A stretch of 64,000 bases of DNA from Stichopus chloronotus (taxonomy: Eukaryota > Echinodermata > Holothuroidea > Aspidochirotida > Stichopodidae). Under the pieces are notes generated by a model. That model had not been told where the DNA came from and searched no databases. It saw only the letters and a list, made by a program, of their open reading frames with translations. Made by a program: the position numbers and the translations under genes. The DNA lies in NCBI GenBank assembly GCA_021234535.1, contig CM037841.1, forward strand, positions 12,296,825 through 12,360,824, in the 5' to 3' direction. Below are positions 25,466 through 37,350 of this stretch, one piece after another (position 1 is the stretch's first letter; each line of letters opens with the position of its first letter).

Positions 25466-25471
25466 ATTTAT
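25466..25471 (-). terminator. Candidate poly(A) signal for the PPP1R3 transcript
   Basis: This is the first AATAAA on the minus strand that I found downstream of the PPP1R3 stop codon. It implies a 3' UTR of about 2.2 kb. The stretch between is AT-rich and free of recognisable transposons, which fits a long 3' UTR, but variant signals closer to the stop cannot be excluded. Confidence 0.3.
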
Positions 25472-27710
25472 TAAAACTTTTTGCCACCATGGCATAAATT
25501 TAACTTTTTGAGTTGTTGCAGGAACCTCACATTGATAACAAACTCTGCAACTTGACAAAACAAACTGTGCGGAAGACTGAATATGGAAATTATTAAAGTC
25601 CGATGTGAAGCAGACTTCACCAATTGTTGCACAAACAAATATCAATGTGCATTAAGACAGCTGGTACCAAGAAAATGTAGAAAATTCTCTCCAAACATCA
25701 ACAATCAATCCGTTTGCTATCAGAATCTAACTACTTTCCACTGTTCAATTTGCTGTTGCTCTCACACCCACTATACCGCCACAATACAGTATTATTAGTA
25801 ACAGCCAGAGGTGTCCATGCAGATACATACTACTGTACTGTACAGTGCACCAATTCAAAGTAACTTCCAGCAGTCCCACAGAAACTACGTATACAGGATG
25901 CATGCTTGAAAGGTTCCCAGGAATTGAAACAAATGTGCGTCATTAGGGAACAGCTATGTTCATAAAGAACCATTGCACACAAATAAATTTTTGTGGCATA
26001 TAAATATTAAATTCACAGAAATGTTTGAATCTTTGCTCGTAATGGTTCACACTTAAGTAATATATTTATAACGTGAAAGTAATTTTTCTATTCCACAAAA
26101 ACATGCCAAGAACCAATGGATGGTGCGGTAGAACTTTGTAAATTAGCTGCTCAGGAAGTATCACACAGTAAAATTAACAATACTCTGGTGTGGCAGTGGT
26201 ACTTCAAACACACTCTGTGAAAGACTGACAGTACCGTTAGGTGTATCAATATTCAAGGTTAGTTTAGCAACATCACACAAATACCTACTACCTGTTGTAC
26301 ACCACATTATTATCCTCACAGACAAGCAAACTTGGTCGATAATGCTTTTCACAGGACTTACATAGTTTTTGTAAACTTATATCCTGATTGCATGTACCAT
26401 ACTGTAGAGTACAGTACCACTGACAGACCATCATTACCAAAATCCTTGTTCATAACTTTCTTCAGCAGCATAAACCAATCACACTACTGCTTAAATGTAC
26501 ACCAGTGTTGGCACTACAGTAGATACACATCGAGTCCAAATGATAAATGAGTCACAAGCTGTAAAAGTGACAAACTACAATACAGTTAGTAGTTTAGCAA
26601 GTTGCTTAACTTTAGTCCAGCAATGCATAAAGTTCTTGATTGTATTACACTGAAGATTTTCCCCCAAGTACTGCAAACCCTGCTCTCACAAAGGCAAAAT
26701 TGTCAAAACTACAATACATCCTGTATACCTATACACAAATGTCACTGCATAAATTAAATGTACTGTATATTCTCAAAAAGTGAGTAATTTCAACAGTAAG
26801 ACATTTTTTGACAAATATAATTTCTACAACACAATTGTTTCCACATCCCATAATGTCTTGTGTAACAGTACACAATTTATATTCAGCATAGAATTTGCTA
26901 TTGAGGCAGGCAAACAAAAATATTGATTTCCAGTGTTAACCACGGGTGTGATATTACAGGTGCTGATTTCGTGTTTGGGGAGGACAGTTTGCTTGGTAGT
27001 GATACAGGGTCACAGATACAGTACATATACCTACAGTACAGACCATTAACTCGAAAATACTGTATTGAGTTTGGTTTTCTTGTTGTGAAAGTTATTTTTC
27101 ACAACTCACTCTACAAGAAACATTGACAGGGAGCATACAATGGGTTTCCCAAACAAACAGTTCAGAGAAACTTGTTTGCCAGAGAAGTGCCAATGAGGCT
27201 TACGATTTTCTGGAAGTCACATTTGGTCTACTGTGCACACTGTGCCTACAGGTATATCTGTAGAAATTTTTCCATACAAAAAATATTGAGCTTTCACCGC
27301 TGCGAAAAATATTTCATAATGTCATTAAAATGAGTCAACAGACCATTACTACAGTACTGTACTCACCCTCAACCAGTACACAACACTTCAATGAACAACT
27401 TGTACCCATGTTGGATCTTACAACACCCCCTAGGTATACTGCACCCTTTGTGATATGCAAATGTCACCAGGACAGTCACCTGCTCTATGGGAAGGTGAGA
27501 ATACGCTTGAATAATAAACCCTGCTCGGTTCAATGAATCGTTGCAGCAATTGACAAGGACCAGTGCGTCTAACTTTATCGATAAAATCTACGATTATTAT
27601 GGGCTCAATGCTGTTCAGTACAAAGTTTCTGTGACACACAACATGACTTAAAGCATCAAACTTCAGCCAATTCGAATATGGGTTTACAAATAAATTTCAC
27701 AAACTGAGGG
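25472..27710 (-). other. Probable 3' untranslated region of PPP1R3
   Basis: This AT-rich stretch between the PPP1R3 stop codon and the first AATAAA has no recognisable repeat insertions and no convincing frame. It contains several TACTGTA/TACAGTA words (for example near 25836 and 27354). A long 3' UTR is inferred from position only. Confidence 0.35.
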
Positions 27711-28772
27711 CTACCAATATGGCCTCTCATTATCTGCCAAGTTGTAAAACGAGACATCTGTCCAAGGGTACTCCCCACTAAGATTCTGGTAATGGTTGAC
27801 CATCCTCTCATGTTCAGATGTCTCTTTTTCTTGAAGTGAGATGATTCTGTAATTGATGTCCTTGTTGTTGTCCCAAAATGTTGTTTGATTGCACATGTAA
27901 CTGATACAAAAATATGCTGCTCTTCCTCCCAAATTTGGAGGCAAGTCAAAATGAAAAGAAAAAGTGTCATATTTGTCTGACGTACCGACCTTCTCCTCTC
28001 CAAGGTTACATGAAGGGAACACATACGACCCTGGTACGTCTCGAAAGGTCTTCCACTCATCAAAGGTTACTCTGATTTTTACGGACTTCTCGAAGGAAAT
28101 GTTCCTCACTTTCACTGTCCCCATAATTCTGATGTTGTCTTTTATCATGACATTTTCAAGGCACACATTGTTCCTTTCCAGCCGTTCCCGAAAATCAAGG
28201 TAATTAGACGCAGGTTGGTCAAAGTCAGGCACGTAAGTGTAAGGGTGGTTTGGCTCTGCGCGTTCATTTTGGATTACCTCCTTAAAGAGATTAACATTTA
28301 AAAGAGGTGGCGTGTCACTAGGGCCATCCATTATTCGTACAGTGTGCAGTCTAAGGCCCTTTGAATCCGCAAAGCAAACTTTCTTTTTACCAGGCTTTAG
28401 TTTCTGGTGTTTCTCCGTAACAGACGTAAGAGCAGTCATCTTTTCTATGTGAACAGATGGAGGTTCACCAAATACTGGCAAACTATGTTTATCTTCAGTG
28501 AATTCGCTGCTTTCGTAGAAAGGGACCACTTCACTGGATTTATCCAGAATTCTTAGACACGATCTACGTGGTAGATCTAAGTCTGGTTTGGAGACACTTT
28601 GACCAGCGTTCCTTGCCAGGTGCATGCTTTTACTGCAAACTGAAGAATTCAGTGAGAGTTGTTGGAAGGAGTAGAAGAAGCTGAATGATGGTGGGCTGGT
28701 ACCCAGCTGGTGAAAAGTATCAATGGGCATCTCTCTAGACACTTGGAAACTGGGTTGCTGAAATGCAAGCAT
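27711..28772 (-). CDS. ppp1r3c: Protein phosphatase 1 regulatory subunit 3 (glycogen-targeting subunit, PPP1R3B/C type)
   Basis: The 353-residue frame ends in TAG at 27711-27713. Family members bring the PP1 catalytic subunit to glycogen, where it activates glycogen synthase and restrains phosphorylase. The PP1-docking RVxF-type motif is KVCF at residues 131-134, followed by ADSKGL as in vertebrate members. A CBM21 carbohydrate-binding domain spans about residues 188-311. Landmarks include DFDQPASNYLDF at 183-194, FEKSVKIRVTFDEW at 227-240, DTFSF at 269-273 and the glycogen-binding block WDNNKDINYRI at 300-310. Residues 1-125 are serine-rich and unconserved, with no signal peptide or membrane segment. 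The start at 28772 is the first in-frame Met after an in-frame TGA at 28803-28805. A second Met at residue 15 begins MPID, which resembles the MPVD near the N-terminus of PPP1R3C. A possible 3' splice site at 28758 would remove the first five codons. Docking and domain details resemble PPP1R3C slightly more than 3B. Family assignment is near certain; the paralogue is less so. Confidence 0.96.
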   Translation of the reverse strand: MLAFQQPSFQVSREMPIDTFHQLGTSPPSFSFFYSFQQLSLNSSVCSKSMHLARNAGQSVSKPDLDLPRRSCLRILDKSSEVVPFYESSEFTEDKHSLPVFGEPPSVHIEKMTALTSVTEKHQKLKPGKKKVCFADSKGLRLHTVRIMDGPSDTPPLLNVNLFKEVIQNERAEPNHPYTYVPDFDQPASNYLDFRERLERNNVCLENVMIKDNIRIMGTVKVRNISFEKSVKIRVTFDEWKTFRDVPGSYVFPSCNLGEEKVGTSDKYDTFSFHFDLPPNLGGRAAYFCISYMCNQTTFWDNNKDINYRIISLQEKETSEHERMVNHYQNLSGEYPWTDVSFYNLADNERPYW

Positions 28773-28780
28773 TACTTCAT
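28772..28780 (-). promoter_or_regulatory. Minimal upstream ORF overlapping the PPP1R3 start codon
   Basis: Reading the minus strand, ATG AAG TAA ends one base into the main ATG, giving ATGAAGTAATG. If the mRNA is unspliced here, ribosomes starting at the first ATG would stop after two codons directly on the main start, a stop/start overlap of the kind linked to leaky scanning or reinitiation. If the CAG at 28758-28760 is used as a splice acceptor, this segment is intronic and irrelevant. Confidence 0.3.
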
Positions 28781-28805
28781 CTGTGCCAGAACAAGTATGA
28801 ATTCA

Positions 28806-29041
28806 ACCAGCACTGACAGGTCTTACAGTACATCAGCAGCAAACATCCACTTCTGGAATGAGAAAGCAAAAGAAAACAGGTGTTTAAGTAAGAGTATTCA
28901 TTTTCTTGTTCTTGTGGAAAAGTGATGAAATATAATCAATGAATCATTTACAATGACCCAAACATTGTTATTTGTGAATATTTTACACCAATTTAAAAGT
29001 GTTATTGATATGAAATTATCAACAAGATCCCAATGGCACTT
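28806..29041. other. Immediate upstream region of PPP1R3
   Basis: An AT-rich segment with no TATA box or other promoter element that I can defend. It could be 5' UTR, intron or promoter. Confidence 0.35.
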
Positions 29042-29171
29042 TGGTTCCTTGGGTAAAGATGCTTTAACATTAAACCCAGCCTCAGATAAGGCATGAAATT
29101 ACAAGGCAGTGGTAAAAATCAAGGTCATTTAGCAACCTCCCTGTAACTTTCTGCCTGTTGGGGGCTTCAGA

Positions 29172-29184
29172 TGACCTTTGACCT
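29172..29184 (-). promoter_or_regulatory. DR1-type nuclear-receptor motif (first copy)
   Basis: Read on the minus strand, this is AGGTCAAAGGTCA, the ideal direct repeat spaced by one base that binds HNF4 or RXR heterodimers. It lies about 400 bp upstream of the PPP1R3 frame inside a transposon copy. Function is speculative, because the motif is part of a repeat. Confidence 0.3.
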
Positions 29185-29394
29185 ACACCAAAAACAATCC
29201 CAGCTGAGACCTTCATCAATCAATCAACACACCAACTTTCACCCTCCTTGTACTTTCCCTTCAAAGCTAGAGCGTTCATGAGATTTTGCCACACACACAT
29301 ACATACACGCACACACACAACATACATGCATCATTTCTGAGATGCTGCAAACATACAGTAGTTTGATTACATTCTGCCTGCTGATGACCTCAGA

Positions 29395-29407
29395 CGACCT
29401 TTGACCT
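29395..29407 (-). promoter_or_regulatory. DR1-type nuclear-receptor motif (second copy)
   Basis: The duplicate of the first motif reads AGGTCAAAGGTCG on the minus strand, with one half-site changed at its last base. The spacing from the first is 223 bp. Confidence 0.25.
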
Positions 29408-29587
29408 ACACCAAGAACAAACCCAGCTAAGAGCTTCATATGTTGTATCAACAAACCAACTTTCAGCCTCTTTAAACTTCCCATTCAAAAGCTGGAGCAT
29501 TCACAAGATTTTGCCACACACACATACATACACGCACATACGCGGACTCACCACCACAAAGATTCCTTGCCCGCTTTCGGCAAGGAA

Positions 29588-32500
29588 TTCAACATGATAT
29601 CAGGAGCACTTACCATTCACTTGCCAAACGATCCATCACTATATCTGTCATAGGGGTAAGTTGGCACTGAAACATATCCGAAAAATTACTGTGTACGGAC
29701 GTTCCATTGTACAGCCTAAGTCTAACCTTAATTCTGAAATGACACTTCATTTTCATATAAATGAAACTAGTTAATTTAAGTTTAATACGAACTTCACATC
29801 ATACTTCTTGTTTCCATAAAGCTAAGTATGAGACTGAAATCTGTTCCAAGAAACATTTTGTTAGTCTAATGTACAAACGTATCGTTTAGGTCATTTCATC
29901 TAAGTCTCATAATGATATCATTTACTGATATTGCAATATCACAACAACACTACCATTAAATAGTCAAGACTGACAGTTCAAGTCAACGAACTTGACTGTG
30001 CACAGATTTGCTTGAAACTACTCATATTAGGCTAACATCACAACATTCATTGCAAAGCAGTGTTTGTGCAAAGGAACTGAAGTTAGGAGGGAAATCCCTC
30101 TCTAAAAAAAAAATTAAGCACACAATTAAGTAGCAAAAGGATTTGGAACCATGGTACTATTGTCAGGCACTTTGTAACAGTGTACAATACACAACCACTC
30201 ACAACCACCTGATGAGCAATTTCTGTGTACAGCCAATGTATCCATGTAAACAGCATTTTTTATACCTGTAGGGCATTAAAAATGTATCAACATGACGTAC
30301 ACAACAACGTCAGCTCTAGTCATTGTTTAACTATTCAAGCTCATCAATAAACATACGTAAAGGCTTCATCTCCTCAGAGCAAGATGAGCTTTTGAAAGTT
30401 TGAACAAAGAAATTCATGTGCAACAAATGACTGAATTTCTCTTTGCGCAAAACTCAATTCTTAAACAGGAGGCCACAATTCTTGGTTTGAATACTCTATC
30501 ATTCCGTGTCTACAAATACTGGTTCTGATAAATATGGTAGTTTTTTCTATAAAAGAAATGCCTTAGTTCCATTTAACTTTCAAGAACCCCGAAACAAGGT
30601 GCCTGGTTACATTAAAGTACATCTAAATGTTTTTCACAATGAAGGCTGCAGGTACAATGCTGTGTGTTCCAAAAACTTCAAGCGAATGTGTACTTTTGCA
30701 GGACAATACTGTACAGAATTGTACACGCACTGTACTCTTAAACCATGTACAGCATATGTCCAGATGTTTTCTCTCAATAATGAAAATGACTGTGTAATCA
30801 CATCAGAATGTTACAACGACATCCAAAGACAAATGAAAGTGTATGGCAGGTACATGCAACTTGAAATTCTCACCAGGCCTTGAATTAAGTTTGAGTGGCA
30901 CAACTGGAAAATCTGTAACTTAATGCCTGCCTCACTCTCACAATGATCCAGACAAACATACTGTACCCTTTGAAACTTGGCAAATCAGTGATGGAACTTC
31001 ATTAGCCCCAGCAATCTCACTGTATGCTACTCTTTTGAAATCACGATGGATATGGACACACTAGTATGGAGTAATATTAAGGTACATTCTATAGCTGCAG
31101 TAAAGTGCATGGCTGACTCTGACATAATTTACTCCTGAAGTCTATAGTGGCCTGTATTTATACCACACAGCACATCAGAATACAGGCATGTTTGTTTTAT
31201 ACGTCATGCCAAAAGCTTGTTGTTTTACTGTTTGTAGAACAGCTGTGATGAGGTACACGAAGCACAACCAGAAAGGCACTAACTTCTATCTTTTTATGCA
31301 GTATCAAACTTTTTATGGAAGACTGTACTAAACATACAATAGCATGTCATAAGGTGAGCTCTAGAATGACAATCTAAAGATTAAAACAATGATTTTTTTT
31401 TAATTACACTGTAAGACTAAGTAATACTAATAAATGTTTATTTTGAAGGAGTTTTTGTGTGAATAGTCTGTGAATAGAATGAACTACATAATGAACATAT
31501 AGTAGCCCTTACAGTTAGATCAATGGTAGAGTCATACAACAAACTCTGATATGGAATACAATAGCATCACTGCCGAGTTACTGTACTGCACAAGCAATTG
31601 CGCATCACATTCACTTCAGCAGACCCCAATATGGAGTTGTGGTGTCACATTTTGGGTTGTTTCACTTACAATTCTTGCAAATCCGTGACCAATAAATTGG
31701 AGTGGATTTGCAGTTTAAAGATGTGGGGTTGTACATGTTTATTCTGAGAGCGAACAGTCATTGCAGGCTACAATTCAATTAATAATGGCAAGACAGAACT
31801 ATTAGTTTGTATTGGTCAACTATATCAATTCAATTACAAGACATCCTTGGCTTGACACTATACATGTAACACTACATAGTTACTGACAAAGTAAACTTAC
31901 TGCGGTGCGGTACACAATTGTATCACTAGCTGCGTAACAACGTTAGGCAAGATCACTTCCATAGAACAGATTATTAGGCCTTTACAATAGCCTAGGCCCT
32001 AAACAAGTTTGGCCTAACAAGTTAGGCAACCAAAACAAGTTGGGCCTAGGCTAACAAAACAAGTGACATTTGTGACAGCTTAATCACGAGTCGCCTAAGT
32101 GCCTAACTTAGGCCTACTTCACTAACTGAAAATAACGTTTTAGTCAAATGCTGACTGATTATTGACGAGAACATTAGACACTTTCTACTAATTAGTACTA
32201 ACGTTTGTAAAAACACAAGAGAATGATATTCCAAGGTACATCACTCCAGTTGATACTGTGTGAATAGAAGGTTGGGTCCTTGCGTTGTTATCGGTACTGG
32301 TGGTAGTGGTACCGGGTCCCCTTGTCCATCCTGACCTTAGAAAAGCTGAACGAAAATACTAAACGAGCAAGAACGTTCGAAGTACAGCAAGGAAGTTGTA
32401 GCAACTGATTTACCTCTATATGTTAAAACGAAACCATCCTGTGATAAATCACTAATTTATCAATATTCCAGTAAGGAGTAGTCGTGTAACAGTAGGTTAT

Positions 32501-33675
32501 CCAGCTTGGTCTCTTTTACTTTGGGAATAGCACTGAAACAGGAACCACCGCCGTACGTACAAACGTACCTCTGAACTTCATGACTGCTGTCGAGGAGTTA
32601 GAAAATGTCTGGTCGATGCAAGCCAGCTGAGCTAGCCTAAAGCTATTCTATTATTTATAAAGGAGGGTATAATCATTAGTTTCATTAAATACGCATTCAA
32701 AAAAGAGGAAAGGATAAAAGAAAGGTTTACTTTACACAATGAATATTATATGTATATTATATAATATTTATATTATCTAATGACTAAAATTGGGGTAAAT
32801 ATTTCTAAATAATCTTACAAATTGTGTTTATAAATATTAATAGTCTCTATTCTCAGTATGGACGATTCCAAATTTCCTCTTCTCAGGCAATCCTGTCACA
32901 CATGTGCACTTGACACGACGAGGGTATCTCTTGACGCGTGAACTTAATCAGCGAACCAATCAGATGCAATATCTATTCATGATCATGCAGTTACAGCCAA
33001 TGGAAAGACGACTACCTTATGATACGGTGCGTGGGCATGTGCCGTATTCGGAAATTTTAAAGGGATTGGCGTTATATCGTTGTAAACAGAACGGTAGACA
33101 TGAAAGGCAGTCCAGACATGGCCTGATGAGTTCATGAGTAGGTCATCAATAATAGGTCATTGCCCTATTTCTTTTTTTTTAAGTTGACTGTTGACATACC
33201 CGAACGACAACACGTGGGTACCTACAACTCACTTCATGCGGGGAGCTAGAAGACAACATGATAATTGCACCTAGACCAGGGAAGCTGTTAGGAGTGATAT
33301 AGGAAACTGATGAGGGTTACATCATGGAGGTATTATTACAGCTCTTATCTGTGATAGCTGCATGGTTATATGCTTGGGTTACACAGCAGGATATCCTTCC
33401 CCGCGGTTACATGCAAAAGATACTGAAAATTGTTTACGTTCATTTTTTCATCGACGGATATTCTTTTAACAAATTATAAACTTTTTTAAGTCAATCGTTT
33501 ACGATAATATCTATGTATATTATCTAACGGCTGAAATTCTTTTTTTTTTCAGGGAATTTTTCCCTTCGAGTTTCCTTACAGTTTTTTTTTTTTTTTTTTA
33601 TCGAATGACTTACTTGTACATTGCCAACTAGTGTCAGTACATCCAGCCATTTGTCTTGTTCATTGCAGTGTAAGT
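29588..33675. other. Gene-free stretch upstream of PPP1R3
   Basis: This could hold 5' non-coding exons and the promoter of PPP1R3. Consensus-like donors on the minus strand occur at 31895-31900 (GTAAGT) and near 32568 (GTACGT), and two CCAAT boxes on the plus strand at 32956-32960 and 32997-33001. None can be linked to a transcript from sequence alone. A 125-codon plus-strand frame at 30506-30883 has no domain. Confidence 0.35.
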
Positions 33676-33707
33676 CCAGGGTGTTGCCACTAGTGGCAAC
33701 TCCCTGG
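33676..33707. repeat. 32-bp near-perfect palindrome
   Basis: CCAGGG, one unpaired position, then GTTGCCACTAGTGGCAAC, one unpaired position, then CCCTGG. Only one of the sixteen symmetrical pairs fails. It is centred on ACTAGT. Confidence 0.9.
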
Positions 33708-36419
33708 TAAGTCTGCACCCGAAGACCCACAATTTCGTTTGTTTATCATAAGTCAACTAAATGAAAAAAAAATGATATTTTTGCATTGAAACCTAGTAAT
33801 AAGGGTCTACCACAGTATGCAGCGTAGTATATCATGCTATTCACTCACAAAACAAAATCTTGCGTTCATTTATCTAGTTACTCGAAATTATAACGTCGAT
33901 TTCATTGATGATACTGTTATTTAATAACGAAACACATGAAAGAACAGATGGAAGCTTTCACATTCTCTCCTCCGAAAAGATTTTAAACATTTTCAAGTTA
34001 CAGCGTGTTGCCGATGATGAATATTATTGTGACCGAACCACACACGAAATGCCAGTTTGCTGTTAAAACACACTGTGATTACTGCATGAGCAATCACTGT
34101 AAACATACATGCATTGAGCGCATGCATTAGTGGACGGTGACCTCATGTATTGAGTATGTGACGGTAAGCCCAATATAATAGGCCTACGCAAATGTACTTG
34201 ACTTCTTGAGTTGAATTTAAAAGTTTCACGATCAGGAAGTCTGAAGACTCATGAAGGCTCGTGAATACCGGGGAGACTCACTTCACGTCTCTCAGTCTTC
34301 AAATTGTGACCAGGCAGATCAAGATATCGGTGTTAAAAGAAAGACTTTCGCTAGTCCGGCTGTAAAGATTTTCAGGTATCTTATTGGTTAGCAAAATGCC
34401 ATGTAAAAGTGGTAAATAAAGGGTTTTGTTTCACCTTGAAATCGAAGCCCACGTGTAACCTTGAAATGTGCACGACACTGGTAGCGAAGTTTGGGTATAC
34501 TGTAAATTTACGTTAAAAATATGTGGAAATTATGGTAAAAAACTATTGTAATGTTTCTTTTAAAACAGTCAAGATTATAAAGAAACACAAGGAAATGCAT
34601 GTAGTTGTACCTGGGGGACGTCACAACCACACATTCCCCGACATGCAATGTACCAGTTTCAAATACAGTAAATGTTTCTTAAGAAAAAAATCATAACTTC
34701 CAACCGAACATGCTTCTGAGATACGTTTTGCCAATAAAAGGGAAATCAAATATCAGTGGCCAACACTATAAGGCCTTAACGCACTGTTACGAAAGACTTG
34801 AACTAAAGGATACATCGTTTGCTTTATGTTTCACCTTCATCGTAATAACAGGTATTACAACCTAGGCTGTCCCGTGTTCTGGGGCGAGAAAGTTTAGTAT
34901 ATAATATATCTTGGCATGACGTCACATATGGTCGCTTTCGTTGCCTAATGCCATCAAGTTTTCCAGTTGAGTAGAAGAAAAATAAGCTGCTTATATTTCA
35001 AGCTTGTATGTTACATATAGTATCATTTTCCTTTCATTAAAATCTCCTGTTTTTCTTGTTGCTCGTTCGACACTGCAGCTACTTGGACTGAGCAGTTCTC
35101 TACTCAAGCTACTAAAGCAGTTGCTCATCTTAATACAGGTGGTAAGGAAACCGGTTGAGCTCCGAAATTTAGAGGACGCTCATGCAAAATGTGTGCCTGC
35201 TAGGATCACAGATATTTGCAGATTGATATGCACATCAGAGTCGCAGCAAGCTGGATTCCTACATAAATCATCTAATCGGTCACTTTATACCTGCCATGTG
35301 AACATGAAGACTAATTCAGGTTTGCAAAACAGTGAGGCAACCGATATTTCAAAGTTTTGTTCATCAAATTTATGCAGGATATTTAACAGTCAAACGGTTT
35401 ACGTTAGTCAACACACCAACACACGTAATATTTGTCAGTCTTACATTCATGTTTATCCTCCTACCAAGCATCTGCAGTAATAACCTTTGAGCTCAACTAG
35501 TTCATTCCGTCTGATTGTCATTCCGTCACGCTGTTCATTCCAAATGATAACGGTAGTCACGTTCGGTCAACCCCAGTAGCAAATCAACTTACGAGGTTTA
35601 CCTTTAAAGTTCATGATGTGCACGCTGTTGGTAGTTGGTTGGTAGTTGTTTGGAACAGGGAGGTGCAATTTAGATCACACCTCCCTGTTTGGAACTTCTA
35701 GTCTTCAATATTAAAAGCACATATTGCCCATTCTTTGTTAGTAAATGGTTCTTAGTTCATCCCTTCAAAGTGACAAATAATTAGGTTTAAAAAATTTGTT
35801 GTGTTTTCTTCAAATGTTTAAAATTTAACCAAATCGTAACGTGAAAGTGACTGCTGCAGCAATATATTGGACAATCCGCCTTTAATAAATAGTTTAACCA
35901 CGGAGCTAAACCAAAAATCCAAACCCCATAAATCCTGAAATTGACATTTGATGTAAATCGGGTATTTGTCAGTTTTTCGCAACACAATTACGATCAATTG
36001 TCATAGGCCAATTGAGCTACCATACATCGGTTACCACGTGATCTCACTTGATGTCGATAATGTCACATGATAGCTTATAGAATGCTAACCGTTGTCATAA
36101 TTTTGAAGTTACTTGACACAATCATTTGTCATATCACAATCATATTTGTCACGTTTCTTGTGATCTTATTTCTTGACCAATCACGACACATGGTATGTAT
36201 TCCTAAAATTCGTTCATTCTATATTCCCTATTAAAGTTATAGCCCATGAGGAAACATCTTAGCTTTTATACAGGACATAGACACTTGTAAATATTAATCA
36301 AAGAAAGCATGGGAAACTGTCATACATGTAAAAAAGAAATTGGCAGGTTTTTCGACGTACTAATTTCATCTTATTGGATCACACAAAACTAACATAGGCC
36401 TAAACATAACATTTAAAGT
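33708..36419. other. Gene-free stretch
   Basis: Includes a TGACGTCA at 34917-34924, the hairpin at 35654-35689 and a 158-codon frame at 35004-35480 that overlaps a good-looking acceptor near 35078 but shows no known domain. Confidence 0.4.
35654..35689. repeat. Perfect 12-bp stem hairpin with 12-nt loop
   Basis: AACAGGGAGGTG and CACCTCCCTGTT are exact complements separated by 12 bases, with TTTGG on both flanks. It is too short for a microRNA precursor and may be a rho-like or transposon remnant. Confidence 0.8.
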
Positions 36420-36427
36420 GACGTAGG

Positions 36428-36832
36428 CAGTGGCGGCGCTACGGGGGGGGGGGGCATGAGGGGGCATTTGCCCCTCCAGATTGTTTCCTTGTCCCCCAGT
36501 TCCCAAAGAAAAAAAGTTGGGAACCTTGGAGTACGGTCAACCGAAAAGATAAATAATATAAAAATAAATAATATACCTCTCTTGCGACTTAATTTTCCAC
36601 CCACAGATATGCTAAAACCTCAGAGCTTCCGGGGGCTTCGCCCCTGGACCCCCACCGGGGCTTTGTCACTGGACCCCACCAGGGGCCCTAAGGCGGGGCC
36701 CTGGCAACCACCCGCACGGCCTCGGTTAGCGCTCGGTTTTCGAGCGGCGCGAAAATCTTTGCCCCCCAATATTTTCCTCTGCCCTCAGTTTGCCCCCCCC
36801 CCCCCAAGTCTGACATCCTGGCGCTGCCACTG
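36428..36832. mobile_element. Non-autonomous hAT-type element with 8-bp target duplication
   Basis: The left end CAGTGGCGGCGCTA and right end TGGCGCTGCCACTG are inverted matches. The flanks carry the identical 8-bp word GACGTAGG at 36420-36427 and 36833-36840. An 8-bp duplication and CAGTG-type ends are the hallmarks of hAT transposons. The 405-bp interior has G and C homopolymers next to the two ends and a CpG-rich core (CTTCCGGGGGCTTCGCCCCT near 36627), with no transposase. The exact duplication suggests a comparatively recent insertion. Confidence 0.88.
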
Positions 36833-37350
36833 GACGTAGGCCTATGTCAAATTAAACCGTTATCGAATATTTGTCAATTTATTTCGAAATACGACAGTTT
36901 CCTTCAATCAGAATTCTTTTCAGGAATCATGTCCGGGTGTTGTCCAGTAAGTCCACGAGAAACTGATGTTGGTCGACATAGCCTCAATTACTTTGACTTA
37001 CGACACTATTAAGAGCGATGTATGGAACGCCAAAATGAACAACATATAAATAACACATCATGCATTCGTTCTGCAATGTCATATTCATTTAGTGATGTTC
37101 TTTGAAATGTGCAGGCATACCGGTATTTGTTGGCAACCAAGAGTTCACTCAAGTGCTTCTATTAAAACACAACTAATGACAGTACAAAGACCAGCAAAAA
37201 TCCCCTCTATACCAAATTGAAATTGAACACAAAAAAAGCTTAAAAATTCTAATATGCCAAATTGTCAGTGAGAAGATATTTCTCAAAGAAGAACAATTTC
37301 ACTTTATGTCAAAACCTACTCACGCTACATAATGTACCTTGACTTGGGTA

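Larger units (their letters stand above)
29042..29587. mobile_element. Inverted-repeat element with internal 223-bp duplication
   Basis: The left end TTCCTTGGGTAAAG (29042-29055) is the inverse, at 11 of 14 positions, of the right end CTTTCGGCAAGGAA (29574-29587). Inside, about 165 bp starting TTCTGCCTG at 29149 is repeated from 29372 with a period of 223-225 bp. Each copy carries a GACCTTTGACCTACACCAA block and ends in a CACACACATACATACACGC tract. The right end alone recurs at 21886. No coding capacity is seen. The position is 270-815 bp upstream of the PPP1R3 frame. Confidence 0.7.

Noticed and set aside
27656..28063. 135-codon minus-strand frame overlapping the PPP1R3 gene
   Set aside because: It is the shadow of the CBM21 coding region in another frame and has no similarity of its own.
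32569..32581. Upstream coding mini-exon for PPP1R3 (ATGAAGTTCAGAG followed by GTACGT on the minus strand)
   Set aside because: Joining it to the acceptor at 28758 gives the wrong phase and an early stop, so it cannot supply the start codon through that splice.
35004..35480. 158-codon plus-strand frame, the longest after PPP1R3
   Set aside because: No domain or conserved motif. The hydrophobic LLKLLKQLL start lies next to an intron-like pyrimidine tract, and the composition is that of random AT-rich DNA.
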